Notes under the pieces: model-generated
Databases searched by the model: none
Seen by the model: only the letters and a program-made list of their open reading frames with translations
Told to the model about the DNA's origin: nothing
Translations under genes and position numbers: made by a program
Shown: positions 42,670 to 51,682 of the stretch, piece by piece
Layout: each line of letters begins with the position of its first letter
Numbering within the stretch: position 1 is the first letter of the stretch
Assembly: GCA_003565555.1 (NCBI GenBank)
Contig: PXBH01000023.1
Location: 1-59,812, forward strand
DNA: 59,812 bases
Direction of reading: 5' to 3'
Source: Cryomorphaceae bacterium
Lineage (GTDB): Bacteria > Bacteroidota > Bacteroidia > Flavobacteriales_D > Cryomorphaceae

Positions 42670-43203
42670 ATGAAAAAATTGATCCTTGCAGTCCTCATCC
42701 TCGGTACCGTGCAGATTGCTGCTGCGCAAGAAGAAATAAACTGGGTGGATATGAACGAAGTGGAGGCCCTGATGGAAAAAGAGCCGCGAAAAGTCTTGGT
42801 AGATGTCTACACCTCGTGGTGCGGCCCCTGCAAAATGATGAACAATACCACCTTCAGTGACCCGCAGGTGGTAAAGTATATCAATGAACACTACTATGCG
42901 ATAAAATTTAACGCGGAAGGTCCCGACCCGATCACCTTTAAGGGCCAAGAATACCGCAACGACAATTATGACCCTTCACGTGCAAGGGGGCGCAACAGTA
43001 CACACGACCTTACCAAAGCCATCGCCCCGGTAAACGGCCGCATCGCATACCCGACCATCGTTTACCTGAATGAGGAATTTCAAATCCTCTCTCCTGTGCA
43101 GGGCTTTCAGAAACCCGAGCAGATTATGCCCATTCTCAGCTTCTTCGGAGAAGATGCCTACCAAGAAATGGAATGGCAGGAATACATCGAGCAAAACAGG
43201 TAA
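42670..43203 (+). CDS. exported thioredoxin-fold protein
   Basis: The 177-residue protein has a signal peptide ending IAAAQ, then a thioredoxin domain with VDVYTSWCGPCKMMNNTTF (active-site WCGPC, about residues 56-60) and the cis-Pro motif IAYPTIVYLNEEF. It resembles periplasmic thiol-disulfide proteins of the DUF255/thioredoxin_7 type. It may reduce or isomerise disulfides of exported proteins such as the Cys-containing peptidases encoded nearby; that link is inference. It is a single gene with its own -7 box. An insert (about residues 85-115, GPDPITFKGQEYRNDNYDPS) precedes the cis-Pro segment. Confidence 0.88.
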   Translation: MKKLILAVLILGTVQIAAAQEEINWVDMNEVEALMEKEPRKVLVDVYTSWCGPCKMMNNTTFSDPQVVKYINEHYYAIKFNAEGPDPITFKGQEYRNDNYDPSRARGRNSTHDLTKAIAPVNGRIAYPTIVYLNEEFQILSPVQGFQKPEQIMPILSFFGEDAYQEMEWQEYIEQNR

Positions 43204-43288
43204 TTCGGGAGCCCGAACGTTTTAGAAATTTTGGCAAATACCGCTGAAATCCCGCCGGCTAAAACTCGGTAAAAAACGTTTATATTCA

Positions 43289-43296
43289 TACATTTG
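43289..43296 (+). promoter_or_regulatory. candidate -7 promoter box for citrate synthase
   Basis: TACATTTG (TAnnTTTG) lies 37 bases before the gltA ATG, giving a leader of about 31 bases. The region is AT-rich; no exact TTTG -33 is present. Confidence 0.45.
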
Positions 43297-43333
43297 CGAT
43301 CGATTTCCAGAACTACATTACCCGAAGAAAAAA

Positions 43334-44620
43334 ATGAGTGATACCGCCAAAATAACCGTAAAAGGAGAGACTTACGAGCTTCCCCTGATCACAGGAACAG
43401 AAAACGAAACCGCCATCGACATATCCGCTCTCCGTGCGAAAACCGGGCTGATTACCTTGGATACGGGATTCAAAAATACGGGGTCTACGAAGTCGGCCAT
43501 CACCTTTCTGAACGGTGAAAAGGGTATTTTGCGGTACCGCGGCTATCCCATCGAGCAATTGGCACAGAAAGCTGACTTCCTTGAAGTAGCTTACCTCCTC
43601 ATCCACGGAGAGCTCCCCTCTGCGGAGCAAATGGATAACTTCTCGGGAAGCATCACCAAACACACGCTCATCCACGAAGATATGAAGCGCTTTTACGAAG
43701 CGTTTCCCCCGAATGCACACCCCATGGGGACCCTTTCGTCGATGCTTTCTTCATTGAGTACGTTCTATCCGGAATCGCAAAACCCCGATCGCACAGAGAA
43801 AGATGTGGAGCTCACCATCCACAGGCTGATCGCCAAAATCACCACCTTGGCGGCGCTCTCTTTCAAATCGGGAAAAGGCCATCCTTACATTTATCCTGAC
43901 AACAGCCTCAACTATGTAGAGAATTTTCTCTACATGATGTTTGCCGTGCCCAGCGAAGACTACGAGCTGGATCCCGTGGTGACCGACGCACTGAACAAAT
44001 TGCTCATTCTCCATGCAGACCACGAGCAAAACTGCTCTACGAGTACGGTAAGAATCGTAGGGTCTTCAAAGGCCAATCTTTACTCTTCCATTGCAGCAGG
44101 TGTCTCTGCACTCTGGGGGCCGCTGCACGGCGGCGCCAATCAGGCTGTCATTGAAATGCTCGAACGCATGATCCGCGAGGGCGGTGATATGCAGAAATGG
44201 ATTGATAAGGCAAAAGACAAAAACGACCCGTTCCGCCTCATGGGCTTCGGGCACCGGGTGTACAAAAACTTCGATCCCCGCGCCACCATCATCAAGAAAT
44301 CTTGCGACGATGTGCTGGAAAAACTCGGTGTGGACGATCCCGCACTCGACATGGCCAAAGAACTGGAAGCGATTGCCCTCAAGGACGACTATTTCGTAGA
44401 GCGGGGTCTTTACCCGAACGTTGACTTCTACAGCGGAATTATTTACCGCGCCATCGGCATCCCGACGGAAATGTTCACCGTTCTTTTCGCCATCGGTCGC
44501 CTGCCGGGCTGGATTGCCCAGTGGAAAGAAATGGTGGCCAATAAGGAACCCATCGGAAGACCGCGTCAGGTTTACGTAGGTGCGCAGGCCCGAGATTATG
44601 TAGACTTCGATAAGCGTTAA
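43334..44620 (+). CDS. gltA: citrate synthase
   Basis: The 428-residue length and the N-terminal beta extension (AKITVKGETYELPLI) are those of the hexameric Gram-negative type rather than short methylcitrate synthases. Catalytic segments are visible: His in WGPLHGGANQAVIEML, His and Arg in MGFGHRVYKNFDPRA, and Asp in NVDFYSGIIYRAIGIP. It condenses acetyl-CoA and oxaloacetate in the cytosol and is probably NADH-regulated like other type II enzymes. It is a single transcription unit: a -7 box upstream and a strong terminator 21 bases after the stop. Confidence 0.97.
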   Translation: MSDTAKITVKGETYELPLITGTENETAIDISALRAKTGLITLDTGFKNTGSTKSAITFLNGEKGILRYRGYPIEQLAQKADFLEVAYLLIHGELPSAEQMDNFSGSITKHTLIHEDMKRFYEAFPPNAHPMGTLSSMLSSLSTFYPESQNPDRTEKDVELTIHRLIAKITTLAALSFKSGKGHPYIYPDNSLNYVENFLYMMFAVPSEDYELDPVVTDALNKLLILHADHEQNCSTSTVRIVGSSKANLYSSIAAGVSALWGPLHGGANQAVIEMLERMIREGGDMQKWIDKAKDKNDPFRLMGFGHRVYKNFDPRATIIKKSCDDVLEKLGVDDPALDMAKELEAIALKDDYFVERGLYPNVDFYSGIIYRAIGIPTEMFTVLFAIGRLPGWIAQWKEMVANKEPIGRPRQVYVGAQARDYVDFDKR

Positions 44621-44641
44621 AATTTCACCTGAACACACAGC

Positions 44642-44669
44642 AGCCGCTCCTGATGAGCGGCTTTTTTTT
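44642..44669 (+). terminator. rho-independent terminator of gltA
   Basis: An 8-bp stem AGCCGCTC-CTGAT-GAGCGGCT is followed by seven T. Confidence 0.92.
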
Positions 44670-44688
44670 GGTCTGTTTTTGCGTTTTA

Positions 44689-44719
44689 TTGCTCAATCAA
44701 CGCGGCAAGTGTATATTTG
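44689..44719 (+). promoter_or_regulatory. promoter of the universal stress protein gene
   Basis: TTG at 44689-44691 and TATATTTG at 44712-44719 are 20 bases apart, close to the -33/-7 arrangement of this phylum. The ATG follows 35 bases after the -7 box. Confidence 0.65.
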
Positions 44720-44754
44720 AACGAAACCTCAGCCTATCGGCCATACCCGTTTTC

Positions 44755-45579
44755 ATGAAAAAAATACTGGTCCCCACTGACTTCTCTGACGGCGCGTACA
44801 ATGCGCTTATCCACGCCCTCCGACATGCCTCTGCTACAGGAGCTTCAGTCACCGTGGTGCATGCTTACCTCATGCCGCCCACAGGAACGGCGGTGATGGT
44901 AGACATCACCGACCTGCTGCGCAAGAACGCGGAAGAAAACCTCGATGATTTGCGCGAACGCACCGCCGAACTGCAATTTGCAAAGGGGGTAGACGTGACC
45001 TACAAAGCCAAGCACGGCACGGTCACCGACGTGCTTCACCGCATGACGGAAAAAAAAGCATATGATCTTGTGGTGATGGGCACCCAGGGGGCGAGCGGTA
45101 TCACCGAGAAATTTCTCGGGAGCAATGCCGCTTCGGCGGCGCGAAATGTGAAGTGCCCTTTGCTGACCGTACCCGCTGAAAAGCCTTATAAACCGATTGA
45201 AAAAATCGTGATCGCCACAGATCTTCGCGACCTCAAAAACCCGGAAGTCTTCGGAATCGTGGAATCACTCGCTGAAAAACACGAAGCTGTCATCAGGTTT
45301 CTTCACGTGCGCAAAACGGATGAACCCTTTGACCACGCCAAAAGCGAACAGTTCAAAAAGCAGGTATCGGAAAATTTCAAGCACAAAGCGCCTGTATTCA
45401 CTTTCATTTTTGAGAATGACATCGAGGACGGACTCTCCGATGCCCTTGAGAAAGACGGCGCCGACTTGCTTACCGTGATCCACCGCGAGCGAGGCTTCTT
45501 CCAAAGCCTGTTCCACAGTTCGGTTAGCCAAACTTTGGTAAACGAGGCGGCCATGCCCGTACTCGTGCTTCACGACTGA
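44755..45579 (+). CDS. tandem-domain universal stress protein
   Basis: I use the ATG at 44755 (MKKILVPTDFSDGAYNALIHAL), preceded by a good promoter, rather than the longer frame from 44653, which would start inside the gltA terminator. The 274 residues form two Usp domains: the first (1-140) ends in the ATP-binding GTQGASGITEKFLGSNAAS; the second (145-274) is diverged, with IVIATDLRDLKNPEV and a C-terminal HSSVSQTLVNEAAMPVLVLH. It is a cytosolic stress-responsive nucleotide-binding protein whose client is unknown. It is convergent with the M1 peptidase gene. Confidence 0.9.
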   Translation: MKKILVPTDFSDGAYNALIHALRHASATGASVTVVHAYLMPPTGTAVMVDITDLLRKNAEENLDDLRERTAELQFAKGVDVTYKAKHGTVTDVLHRMTEKKAYDLVVMGTQGASGITEKFLGSNAASAARNVKCPLLTVPAEKPYKPIEKIVIATDLRDLKNPEVFGIVESLAEKHEAVIRFLHVRKTDEPFDHAKSEQFKKQVSENFKHKAPVFTFIFENDIEDGLSDALEKDGADLLTVIHRERGFFQSLFHSSVSQTLVNEAAMPVLVLHD

Positions 45580-45614
45580 GACCCGAAGCTCACACGGAGG
45601 CTTTGCGGAGACCT

Positions 45615-47492
45615 TCAGCCTTCCAAAACCTCATCCACGCTTGAGGCGGTCACGGAATGATAATTATCGCGGGCCTCGCGATAGACTTCCCGTGCCCAAG
45701 CTTTATGGCTTTCATTTTCGGACAGGGCCTCGTAAAGCGGTTTGATAAACTTCCTGCGGCCTACGCGGGTGAGGAATTTTTCAAGGGCTCCGAAGGCGGG
45801 TCGGTAGTCGTTGCGCACCGCAATCATGTACCAGGCAAAAGCGATTTCGGAGTTGCCGCGGCCTGTGAGTCCGTGCGCTCGGTCGATTGCGGCGAGTGCA
45901 TCCGCATCCGTACTTTCCGGGAGGCCGCGCAAGAAGTGCAGCCATTCATGGGTAGACCATTCCCCGACCGGCAGCGCCTGAGCAAGAATTTCACCCCCTT
46001 CCCACGCTTCGCGAAAAGCGTCAATCTTGTCAAAAGCATCAGACTCCGGAACGGGATGCGTCTCCGGAAGACCGGGGCGGTAAATCCATTCTTCCACATC
46101 GGGACGCGGGTCTGTAAAAGCAAAAAGCCTTTCATCGAGGTATTCGATAAAGCGCTCCGTGGTCATGGTCTGAAAAGCGTGCGTACTGAAATATTCGGCC
46201 AGAAAAGTATCGAAGTTTTCTCTCCCGAAGAGCTCCTCAAGCCAACGTAAAAACAAGTAACCCTTTTCGTAGGCGATGTCCGTCATTCCCGCATCGGGAT
46301 CTCGGCCGTCGAGGTCGAGTTTGAGCCGGGTGTCAGGACTCTCCGGCCCGAGGTAGGCGAGGGTTTCTTTCAGGTCCGTATAGCCGAGTACATTGAGCAT
46401 TTCCGCATAATCTCGGCCGTACAGGGCCTCCATGATGCGCTTTTCAAAATATACGGTGAAGCCCTCATTGAGCCAAAAATCATCCCAAGTGGCATTCGTA
46501 ACCAGATTTCCGCTCCAGCTGTGCGCCAATTCGTGGGCGATAAGGCCCGTCAACGACCGATCGCCCGCAATAATGGTAGGCGTGACGAATGTCAGCCTCG
46601 GATTTTCCATACCGCCGAAGGGAAAAGCGGGCGGTAAGACCAGAATATCATACCGACCCCAGACATACGGACCGTAGAGGGCTTCGGCCGTTTCCAGCAT
46701 TTTTTCGGTATCGGCAAATTCGTAAGCCGCAGCATCGAGCAGGCCCGGCTCGGCATATACCCCCGTGCGCTCACCCAAGGGTGCAAAGGAAAAATCGCCC
46801 GCTGCAAGGGCCATCAGGTAGGGAGGTACGGGCTGCAGCATCTCAAAGCGGTACACACCGTCGGAAGTTTTCTCCGTCGGGTTGGAAGCACTCATCAGCG
46901 CCATCATCCCTTCCGGCACATGAATTTCGGCTTCATAAGTGATACGGATGGCCGGGCTGTCTTGAATCGGAATCCAGGAACGGGTGAGTATGGCCTGCCC
47001 TTGGGTAAACAGGAAGGGCGACTTTTTGTCGTGGGTCTGTTCGGGGGTGTTCCACATCAGGGCGGCGGCATCGGGCGCAGTGGTGTACCACACCTCAGCA
47101 AGTTCCGCATCAGACACACCCACGATGCGCAGGGCATCTCCCCGTTCATTTCCTTCCGCAATGTCGAAGGCTGAGGGCATACGCTCACCCTCCCCGTTTG
47201 TGGTGAAAACGCTGTCAACAACCAAACCGCGCACGTCGAGAACCAGGGTGTCGCCTCCGTTTTGCTCAAGGGTGTAAGCGGCAGAACCGCTCAGAACATT
47301 TCGATCGAAATCTGCCCGGAGGTTCAGCATGAGGTGACGCACCGCCACCTCACTCGGTACGGACAGGCTGTGCGCATCGCGCGGATATTCGATCCGAGTT
47401 TCGGGCTGTGCATCCGTGATGGCAGGTTCGGGGGCACAGGCCGTCCACAGCGCGGCTGCCGGCAGGTAAAAAAAGGGGAGAAATTTTTTCAT
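45615..47492 (-). CDS. leukotriene A4 hydrolase-like M1 aminopeptidase lipoprotein
   Basis: The start is the ATG at 47492, giving 625 residues beginning with a lipoprotein signal (lipobox LWTAC). It has the M1 exopeptidase motif GGMENPRLTF, the zinc site HELAHSWSGN with its downstream ligand in WLNEGFTVYFE, and a C-terminal helical domain like that of LTA4 hydrolase (DEVLEG end). It should be an aminopeptidase on the periplasmic side, anchored to a membrane. It follows the second M1-type gene by 7 bases on the same strand. An open frame extends 16 codons upstream, but that start would spoil the lipobox position. Confidence 0.92.
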   Translation of the reverse strand: MKKFLPFFYLPAAALWTACAPEPAITDAQPETRIEYPRDAHSLSVPSEVAVRHLMLNLRADFDRNVLSGSAAYTLEQNGGDTLVLDVRGLVVDSVFTTNGEGERMPSAFDIAEGNERGDALRIVGVSDAELAEVWYTTAPDAAALMWNTPEQTHDKKSPFLFTQGQAILTRSWIPIQDSPAIRITYEAEIHVPEGMMALMSASNPTEKTSDGVYRFEMLQPVPPYLMALAAGDFSFAPLGERTGVYAEPGLLDAAAYEFADTEKMLETAEALYGPYVWGRYDILVLPPAFPFGGMENPRLTFVTPTIIAGDRSLTGLIAHELAHSWSGNLVTNATWDDFWLNEGFTVYFEKRIMEALYGRDYAEMLNVLGYTDLKETLAYLGPESPDTRLKLDLDGRDPDAGMTDIAYEKGYLFLRWLEELFGRENFDTFLAEYFSTHAFQTMTTERFIEYLDERLFAFTDPRPDVEEWIYRPGLPETHPVPESDAFDKIDAFREAWEGGEILAQALPVGEWSTHEWLHFLRGLPESTDADALAAIDRAHGLTGRGNSEIAFAWYMIAVRNDYRPAFGALEKFLTRVGRRKFIKPLYEALSENESHKAWAREVYREARDNYHSVTASSVDEVLEG

Positions 47493-47499
47493 AGTTCCG

Positions 47500-49344
47500 C
47501 TATCGGGGTTCGGCTTCTGTCGGGCCGGGTTCATACACATTATTGCTGCGGTCTACATCCGCCAGCCTGAGAGATTCATCTATTTCCACTTTGGCTACAT
47601 CCTCGAAGGGCACATCCAAGGTAAATCCGTACACGGGGTGGGTCCACGGCCAGGCTTCGGCTGTCATAAAGGGGACCTCATCCTCGGCCTCCTTGGCATT
47701 GCGCATGATGCGCAAGGGGATGTTCACCCGCATTTTACTGCCGTCTTTCATGGTCAGGTCGAGATCCACGGGCATGGGGAAATTTCCGACCCTGCGAAGC
47801 ACGATCCGCGTACCGCCGCCCGCAGGGGCCACCTCTTCCACGGCGTAGTCGATGGTCTCGGTGGTGTTCATCATATAGTTGAGGTACCAATCGAGGTGGG
47901 TCCCGCTCTCACGCTCCATCACACGGATGAAATCCACAGGATCGGGATGCTTAAAGCGCCAGGTATCGTAGTAGGTCTTCAGACCGCGCATGAGTACCTC
48001 ATCACCCAGCACATAACCCAGCTGAGCCACGAATACAGCCCCCTTGCTGTAAGAGGCCGCACCGTAAGCGTAATTGGTGTTGTAATGGTCGGCGTGTTTT
48101 GACATGGGCTCTTCTGCTCCGCTCAGCGCCAGTGATATGTACCCGTCATAATACCTTCCGCGGCGGGTATCCTCATCGGGATTGAAGAGATGGCTCATGA
48201 CTTTACTCCCGGCAAAGGTGGTGAACCCTTCGTCCATCCACGGGTAGAGCGCCTCGTTCGAGCCGAGCATAAGCTGGTACCAGGAGTGCAGGGCTTCGTG
48301 TACGGTGACACCTACCAGACTGCTGAACTTCCGCTGTCCTGTGATAAAAGTGAGCATGGGGTATTCCATACCCCCGTCGCCGCCCTGCACCACGGAGTAG
48401 GAAGGGTATGCATATTCACCGAAATTCTCCCCGGCATACCGAAATATTTTCTCGGTGTATTCGGGCAGCTGATCCCAGTTTCTGTGCAGGTCGGGGCTGT
48501 CTTTGAAGAAAAACCGCAAGAGCGGTCCGTCTTTCATTTGGCGGGTTACATGCGTATATTCCTTATCGGCCGCCCAGGCGAAGTCATGCACTTGATCGGC
48601 TTTGAAGCGCCACGTAAGCTTATCTCCGTCGGGGCGTTTGATTTTTTTGCCTTTCGGCAAATATCCTTTGCCCACCCTTCTTGCGTTGTCCAGAGTACCT
48701 GTGGCGGCTACCGTGTAAGCGGAGTCGAGGGTAATGCGCACATCAAAGCTGCCCCACACCCCGTGAAACTCTCGCCCGATGTAGGGATAGGCGTGCCAGC
48801 CGCGGCGGTCAAATTCACAAATCTTCGGGTACCACTGAGCCATGCTGTAGGCGATTCCCTCTTTGTTGTCGCGCCCGGCACGCCGCACGGTCACAGGCAC
48901 CTGTCCTTCAAATTCCATATCAAATTTGGCCCGCCGGCCCGGCTTAATCGGCTTGTTGAGGGTTACTTCCAGTATGGTTCCGTTCTCCGAATATTCGACA
49001 GGTCGGCCGTTCTGCTTCAGGGACACCACACCGAGATAGCCCTGCTCCTCCGGCAAAAGCTTGGAGATTCGGTCACCCACGCGCGGGTCCGGATCGGGAA
49101 TGTTTTGCGAACGCAAATCCATCATACTTCCCGGCTGAAAGGCATTAAAAAACAAGTGGTAATACACTTTATCGAGCGTTTCGGAAGAATTGTTCCTGTA
49201 CACCAAACGCTGCGTACCTCTGTACCGGTGGTTGGTGTCGTCGAGCTCTATATCCATCGTGTACCTGACTTCTTGCTGGGTGTACTGGGCACAAGCGAGA
49301 GCGGCTGCCGCGACGCAGGCCGCAGTAATAAAAAACTGCTTCAT
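47500..49344 (-). CDS. M1-family metallopeptidase (exported)
   Basis: The start at the ATG at 49344 gives 614 residues with a signal peptide ending AALACAQ. The N-terminal M1 beta saddle (YTMDIELDDTNHRYRGTQRL) is followed by QGGDGGMEYPMLTFITG and the zinc site VTVHEALHSWYQLMLGSNE with WMDEGFTTF supplying the third ligand. GGMEY replaces the usual GxMEN exopeptidase motif, so it may not be a classical aminopeptidase. It is located in the periplasm or on the outer membrane. It forms a two-gene operon with the lipoprotein M1 enzyme. Confidence 0.92.
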   Translation of the reverse strand: MKQFFITAACVAAAALACAQYTQQEVRYTMDIELDDTNHRYRGTQRLVYRNNSSETLDKVYYHLFFNAFQPGSMMDLRSQNIPDPDPRVGDRISKLLPEEQGYLGVVSLKQNGRPVEYSENGTILEVTLNKPIKPGRRAKFDMEFEGQVPVTVRRAGRDNKEGIAYSMAQWYPKICEFDRRGWHAYPYIGREFHGVWGSFDVRITLDSAYTVAATGTLDNARRVGKGYLPKGKKIKRPDGDKLTWRFKADQVHDFAWAADKEYTHVTRQMKDGPLLRFFFKDSPDLHRNWDQLPEYTEKIFRYAGENFGEYAYPSYSVVQGGDGGMEYPMLTFITGQRKFSSLVGVTVHEALHSWYQLMLGSNEALYPWMDEGFTTFAGSKVMSHLFNPDEDTRRGRYYDGYISLALSGAEEPMSKHADHYNTNYAYGAASYSKGAVFVAQLGYVLGDEVLMRGLKTYYDTWRFKHPDPVDFIRVMERESGTHLDWYLNYMMNTTETIDYAVEEVAPAGGGTRIVLRRVGNFPMPVDLDLTMKDGSKMRVNIPLRIMRNAKEAEDEVPFMTAEAWPWTHPVYGFTLDVPFEDVAKVEIDESLRLADVDRSNNVYEPGPTEAEPR

Positions 49345-49363
49345 GTGAAAAATTGCTGAACGG

Positions 49364-49371
49364 CAAATATA
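49364..49371 (-). promoter_or_regulatory. candidate -7 promoter box for the M1 peptidase operon
   Basis: The minus strand reads TATATTTG (TAnnTTTG), 19 bases before the ATG at 49344. No -33 TTTG is seen at standard spacing. Confidence 0.45.
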
Positions 49372-49507
49372 CGCCTTCACGCTCCGCTGCACAGATTTTT
49401 GCCGAAAGGCGTATCCGACTGCCGCGGTAAATTTTGTGAAAACGCGTCCGAAACGAAATTCCGAGAAGAAAAAAAATGTTGTACTTCACATCCTCAAACC
49501 AAATAGC

Positions 49508-50440
49508 ATGCGGCTGCAAAGAACCCATACCCTGAAAGAAATTGCCGAAATCGCCGGCTGTGAATTCGCCGGACCCGAGGACCATTCCGTCACGGGCATC
49601 AATGAAATTCACGTGACCGAACCGGGCGACATCGTATTTGTAGACCACCCGAAGTACTACGAAAAGGCGCTCAATTGTCCGGCCACCACAGTCCTGATCA
49701 ACAAGCGTATCGATCCGCCCGAAGGAAAAGGGCTGCTCTTTGCCGAGGACCCCTTTTCGGTATTCAACGCCTTGATCCGCCACTTCAGCCCTGAGCAAAC
49801 TTGGGAGCCTTCGGAGGCAAAAATTGACCCTACGGCTCGCATTGCGCCCGGCGTGGTCATCGGAAAAAACGTAAAGATCGGCGCGCGGTCCGTCATCCAC
49901 CCCAATGTGGTGATTTATGACAATACGGAAATAGGGTCGGATGTGGAAATCCATGCCAATACCGTGATCGGGGGCCATGCTTTCTACTACAAGAAGCGGC
50001 CGGAGGGATACGACAAGCTGGTAAGCTGCGGAAGGACCGTCATTGCCGATCGCGCCGAAATAGGCTGCGGGTGCACCATAGACAAAGGTGTAAGCGGAGC
50101 TACCGTAATCGGTGAGGGTACCAAACTCGACAACGCGGTGCACGTGGGCCACGACACGGTGATAGGCCGGGATTGCCTCTTGGCTGCGCAGGTAGGCGTA
50201 GCCGGCTGTGTACATATTGAGGACGGTGTGACCCTCTGGGGGCAAGTGGGCGTACGCAGCGATATCACCATCGGTGCGGGTGCCGTTGTGCTTGCGCAAA
50301 CAGGGGTCTCCAAGGGATTGGACGGGGGAAAAACGTATTTCGGCAGCCCTGTGGGGGAATCGAGAGAGAAACTCAAAGAATTGGCCAATACGCGAAAAAT
50401 TCCCTTTATCTTAGAGCAACTTAAAGCGCTAAAAAAATAA
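49508..50440 (+). CDS. lpxD: UDP-3-O-acylglucosamine N-acyltransferase-like protein
   Basis: I use the ATG at 49508 (MRLQRTHTLKEIAEIAGCEF, 310 residues). An N-terminal uridine-binding-type domain (about 1-95; GINEIHVTEPGDIVFVDHPKYY) precedes a left-handed beta-helix of hexapeptide repeats (IAPGVVIGKNVKIGARSVIHPNVVI), and the catalytic His is in NAVHVGHDTVIG. LpxD adds the N-linked acyl chain in lipid A synthesis. At 310 residues it is a little shorter than typical LpxD; Bacteroidota often have a second LpxD-like copy of this size, so this may be the paralogue rather than the essential enzyme. It ends 9 bases before the phosphatase gene. Confidence 0.85.
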   Translation: MRLQRTHTLKEIAEIAGCEFAGPEDHSVTGINEIHVTEPGDIVFVDHPKYYEKALNCPATTVLINKRIDPPEGKGLLFAEDPFSVFNALIRHFSPEQTWEPSEAKIDPTARIAPGVVIGKNVKIGARSVIHPNVVIYDNTEIGSDVEIHANTVIGGHAFYYKKRPEGYDKLVSCGRTVIADRAEIGCGCTIDKGVSGATVIGEGTKLDNAVHVGHDTVIGRDCLLAAQVGVAGCVHIEDGVTLWGQVGVRSDITIGAGAVVLAQTGVSKGLDGGKTYFGSPVGESREKLKELANTRKIPFILEQLKALKK

Positions 50441-50449
50441 GCCGAAACC

Positions 50450-51682
50450 ATGACCACCCGGCTACAGGAAAAACTAAAGCAGAGAGATTACAAACTTCAG
50501 GCGCTGCTGGAGATTACCAATGCCATCAACAACAATCTTCCCACCGAGCAACTTCTGGCCGAGTTCAGGGAAATTGTAGAAAACAGACTTCTGGTCAAGC
50601 GGGCAGTATTCTTCTCACGGATCGGAACCGAGTGGTTGTGTCCCATTCAATTCGGAACCGACCGCGACTACAGCTCCATCGATGTGGAAAACACATTTGC
50701 AGAGGTCAGAGACTTGAAATGGCTCACCAACAACAGCGAGGAAGAAATCTACGCGGACTTTGACCTTCTGCTGCCGGTGTTTCGGGAAAACCGGCCCCTC
50801 TCCTATATCATGATCGGCGATCCGGAGGAAGAATCTCTGCGCATGAGCCCGGTGATCAAGCACATGCAATTCATTCGCACCTTGGCCAACATCATCAGTG
50901 TAGCCATTGAGAACAGGTTTCTTTTCGACGAGAGCCTGAAGCAAGAGCGGGTAAAAACAGAGCTGGCCCTGGCCGCTGAAATGCAGGCCCTCATGGTAGG
51001 CAGCGGCACCAAAAATCCGAACGGCTTCGAAGTTGCCACCTTCTACATGCCGCACCAAGAGGTGGGCGGAGATTTTTGTGACTTTATCCCCTTCAGCAGC
51101 GACGAAGCCTTTATGTGCGTAGCCGATGTTTCCGGAAAGGGTGTGAGTGCCGCCTTTCTGATGGCCAATGTGCAAGCACACCTGCGCGCCCTGCTCGAGT
51201 ACACCGAGTGGACCTTGGAAGGTATCGCGACAGAGCTGAACAAAAAGGTGATGGAAACCGTGAAGGGAGAGCGCTTCGTGACCCTGTTCATGGCGTACTT
51301 TCACCGTCCTTCGCGCACGCTGCACTACATCAACGCGGGCCACAACCCACCCGTGATTTGGGACCGCGGCGAGGTGCACATTCTGGAAAGCGGAACGGTC
51401 GGAATCGGGATGCTCGATGATCTCCCCTTCATCGATAAGGGCGAGATCGAACTCTCACCGAACGCCGTACTGGTGTGCTATACCGACGGCGTGATTGAGA
51501 TCGAAAATGAATCCGAAGAAGAATACGGGCATGAGCGACTCGGCGAGCTCCTTTCGGAAAAATGCCCCAAGCTCCGCCATGTGCAAGACCTCACGGGTGA
51601 TATCATGAATGCGGTGGACAAACACCGCGGAGAGAATCCCTACTTCGACGATACGGCATTGCTCTGCTGCCGTTTCAAGTAG
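50450..51682 (+). CDS. PP2C/SpoIIE-type serine phosphatase with N-terminal GAF-like sensor
   Basis: The 410-residue protein has a coiled-coil and GAF-like region (about 1-170) followed by an RsbU/SpoIIE phosphatase domain: FYMPHQEVGGDFCDF (metal-binding Asp), ADVSGKGVSAAFLMANVQA, INAGHNPPVIW, YTDGVIEIENESEEEYG and a closing NPYFDDTALLCC. The metal ligands are intact. Such enzymes usually dephosphorylate an anti-sigma-factor antagonist; no STAS or HATPase partner is nearby. It immediately follows lpxD. The last 43 bases overlap the end of the convergent O-antigen ligase gene. Confidence 0.9.
   Translation: MTTRLQEKLKQRDYKLQALLEITNAINNNLPTEQLLAEFREIVENRLLVKRAVFFSRIGTEWLCPIQFGTDRDYSSIDVENTFAEVRDLKWLTNNSEEEIYADFDLLLPVFRENRPLSYIMIGDPEEESLRMSPVIKHMQFIRTLANIISVAIENRFLFDESLKQERVKTELALAAEMQALMVGSGTKNPNGFEVATFYMPHQEVGGDFCDFIPFSSDEAFMCVADVSGKGVSAAFLMANVQAHLRALLEYTEWTLEGIATELNKKVMETVKGERFVTLFMAYFHRPSRTLHYINAGHNPPVIWDRGEVHILESGTVGIGMLDDLPFIDKGEIELSPNAVLVCYTDGVIEIENESEEEYGHERLGELLSEKCPKLRHVQDLTGDIMNAVDKHRGENPYFDDTALLCCRFK

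Noticed and set aside
43334-44620. Methylcitrate synthase (prpC) as the identity of the citrate synthase gene, given prpDB in the window
   Set aside because: Length and the N-terminal extension fit the hexameric TCA enzyme; it is 40 kb from prpDB with its own promoter and terminator.
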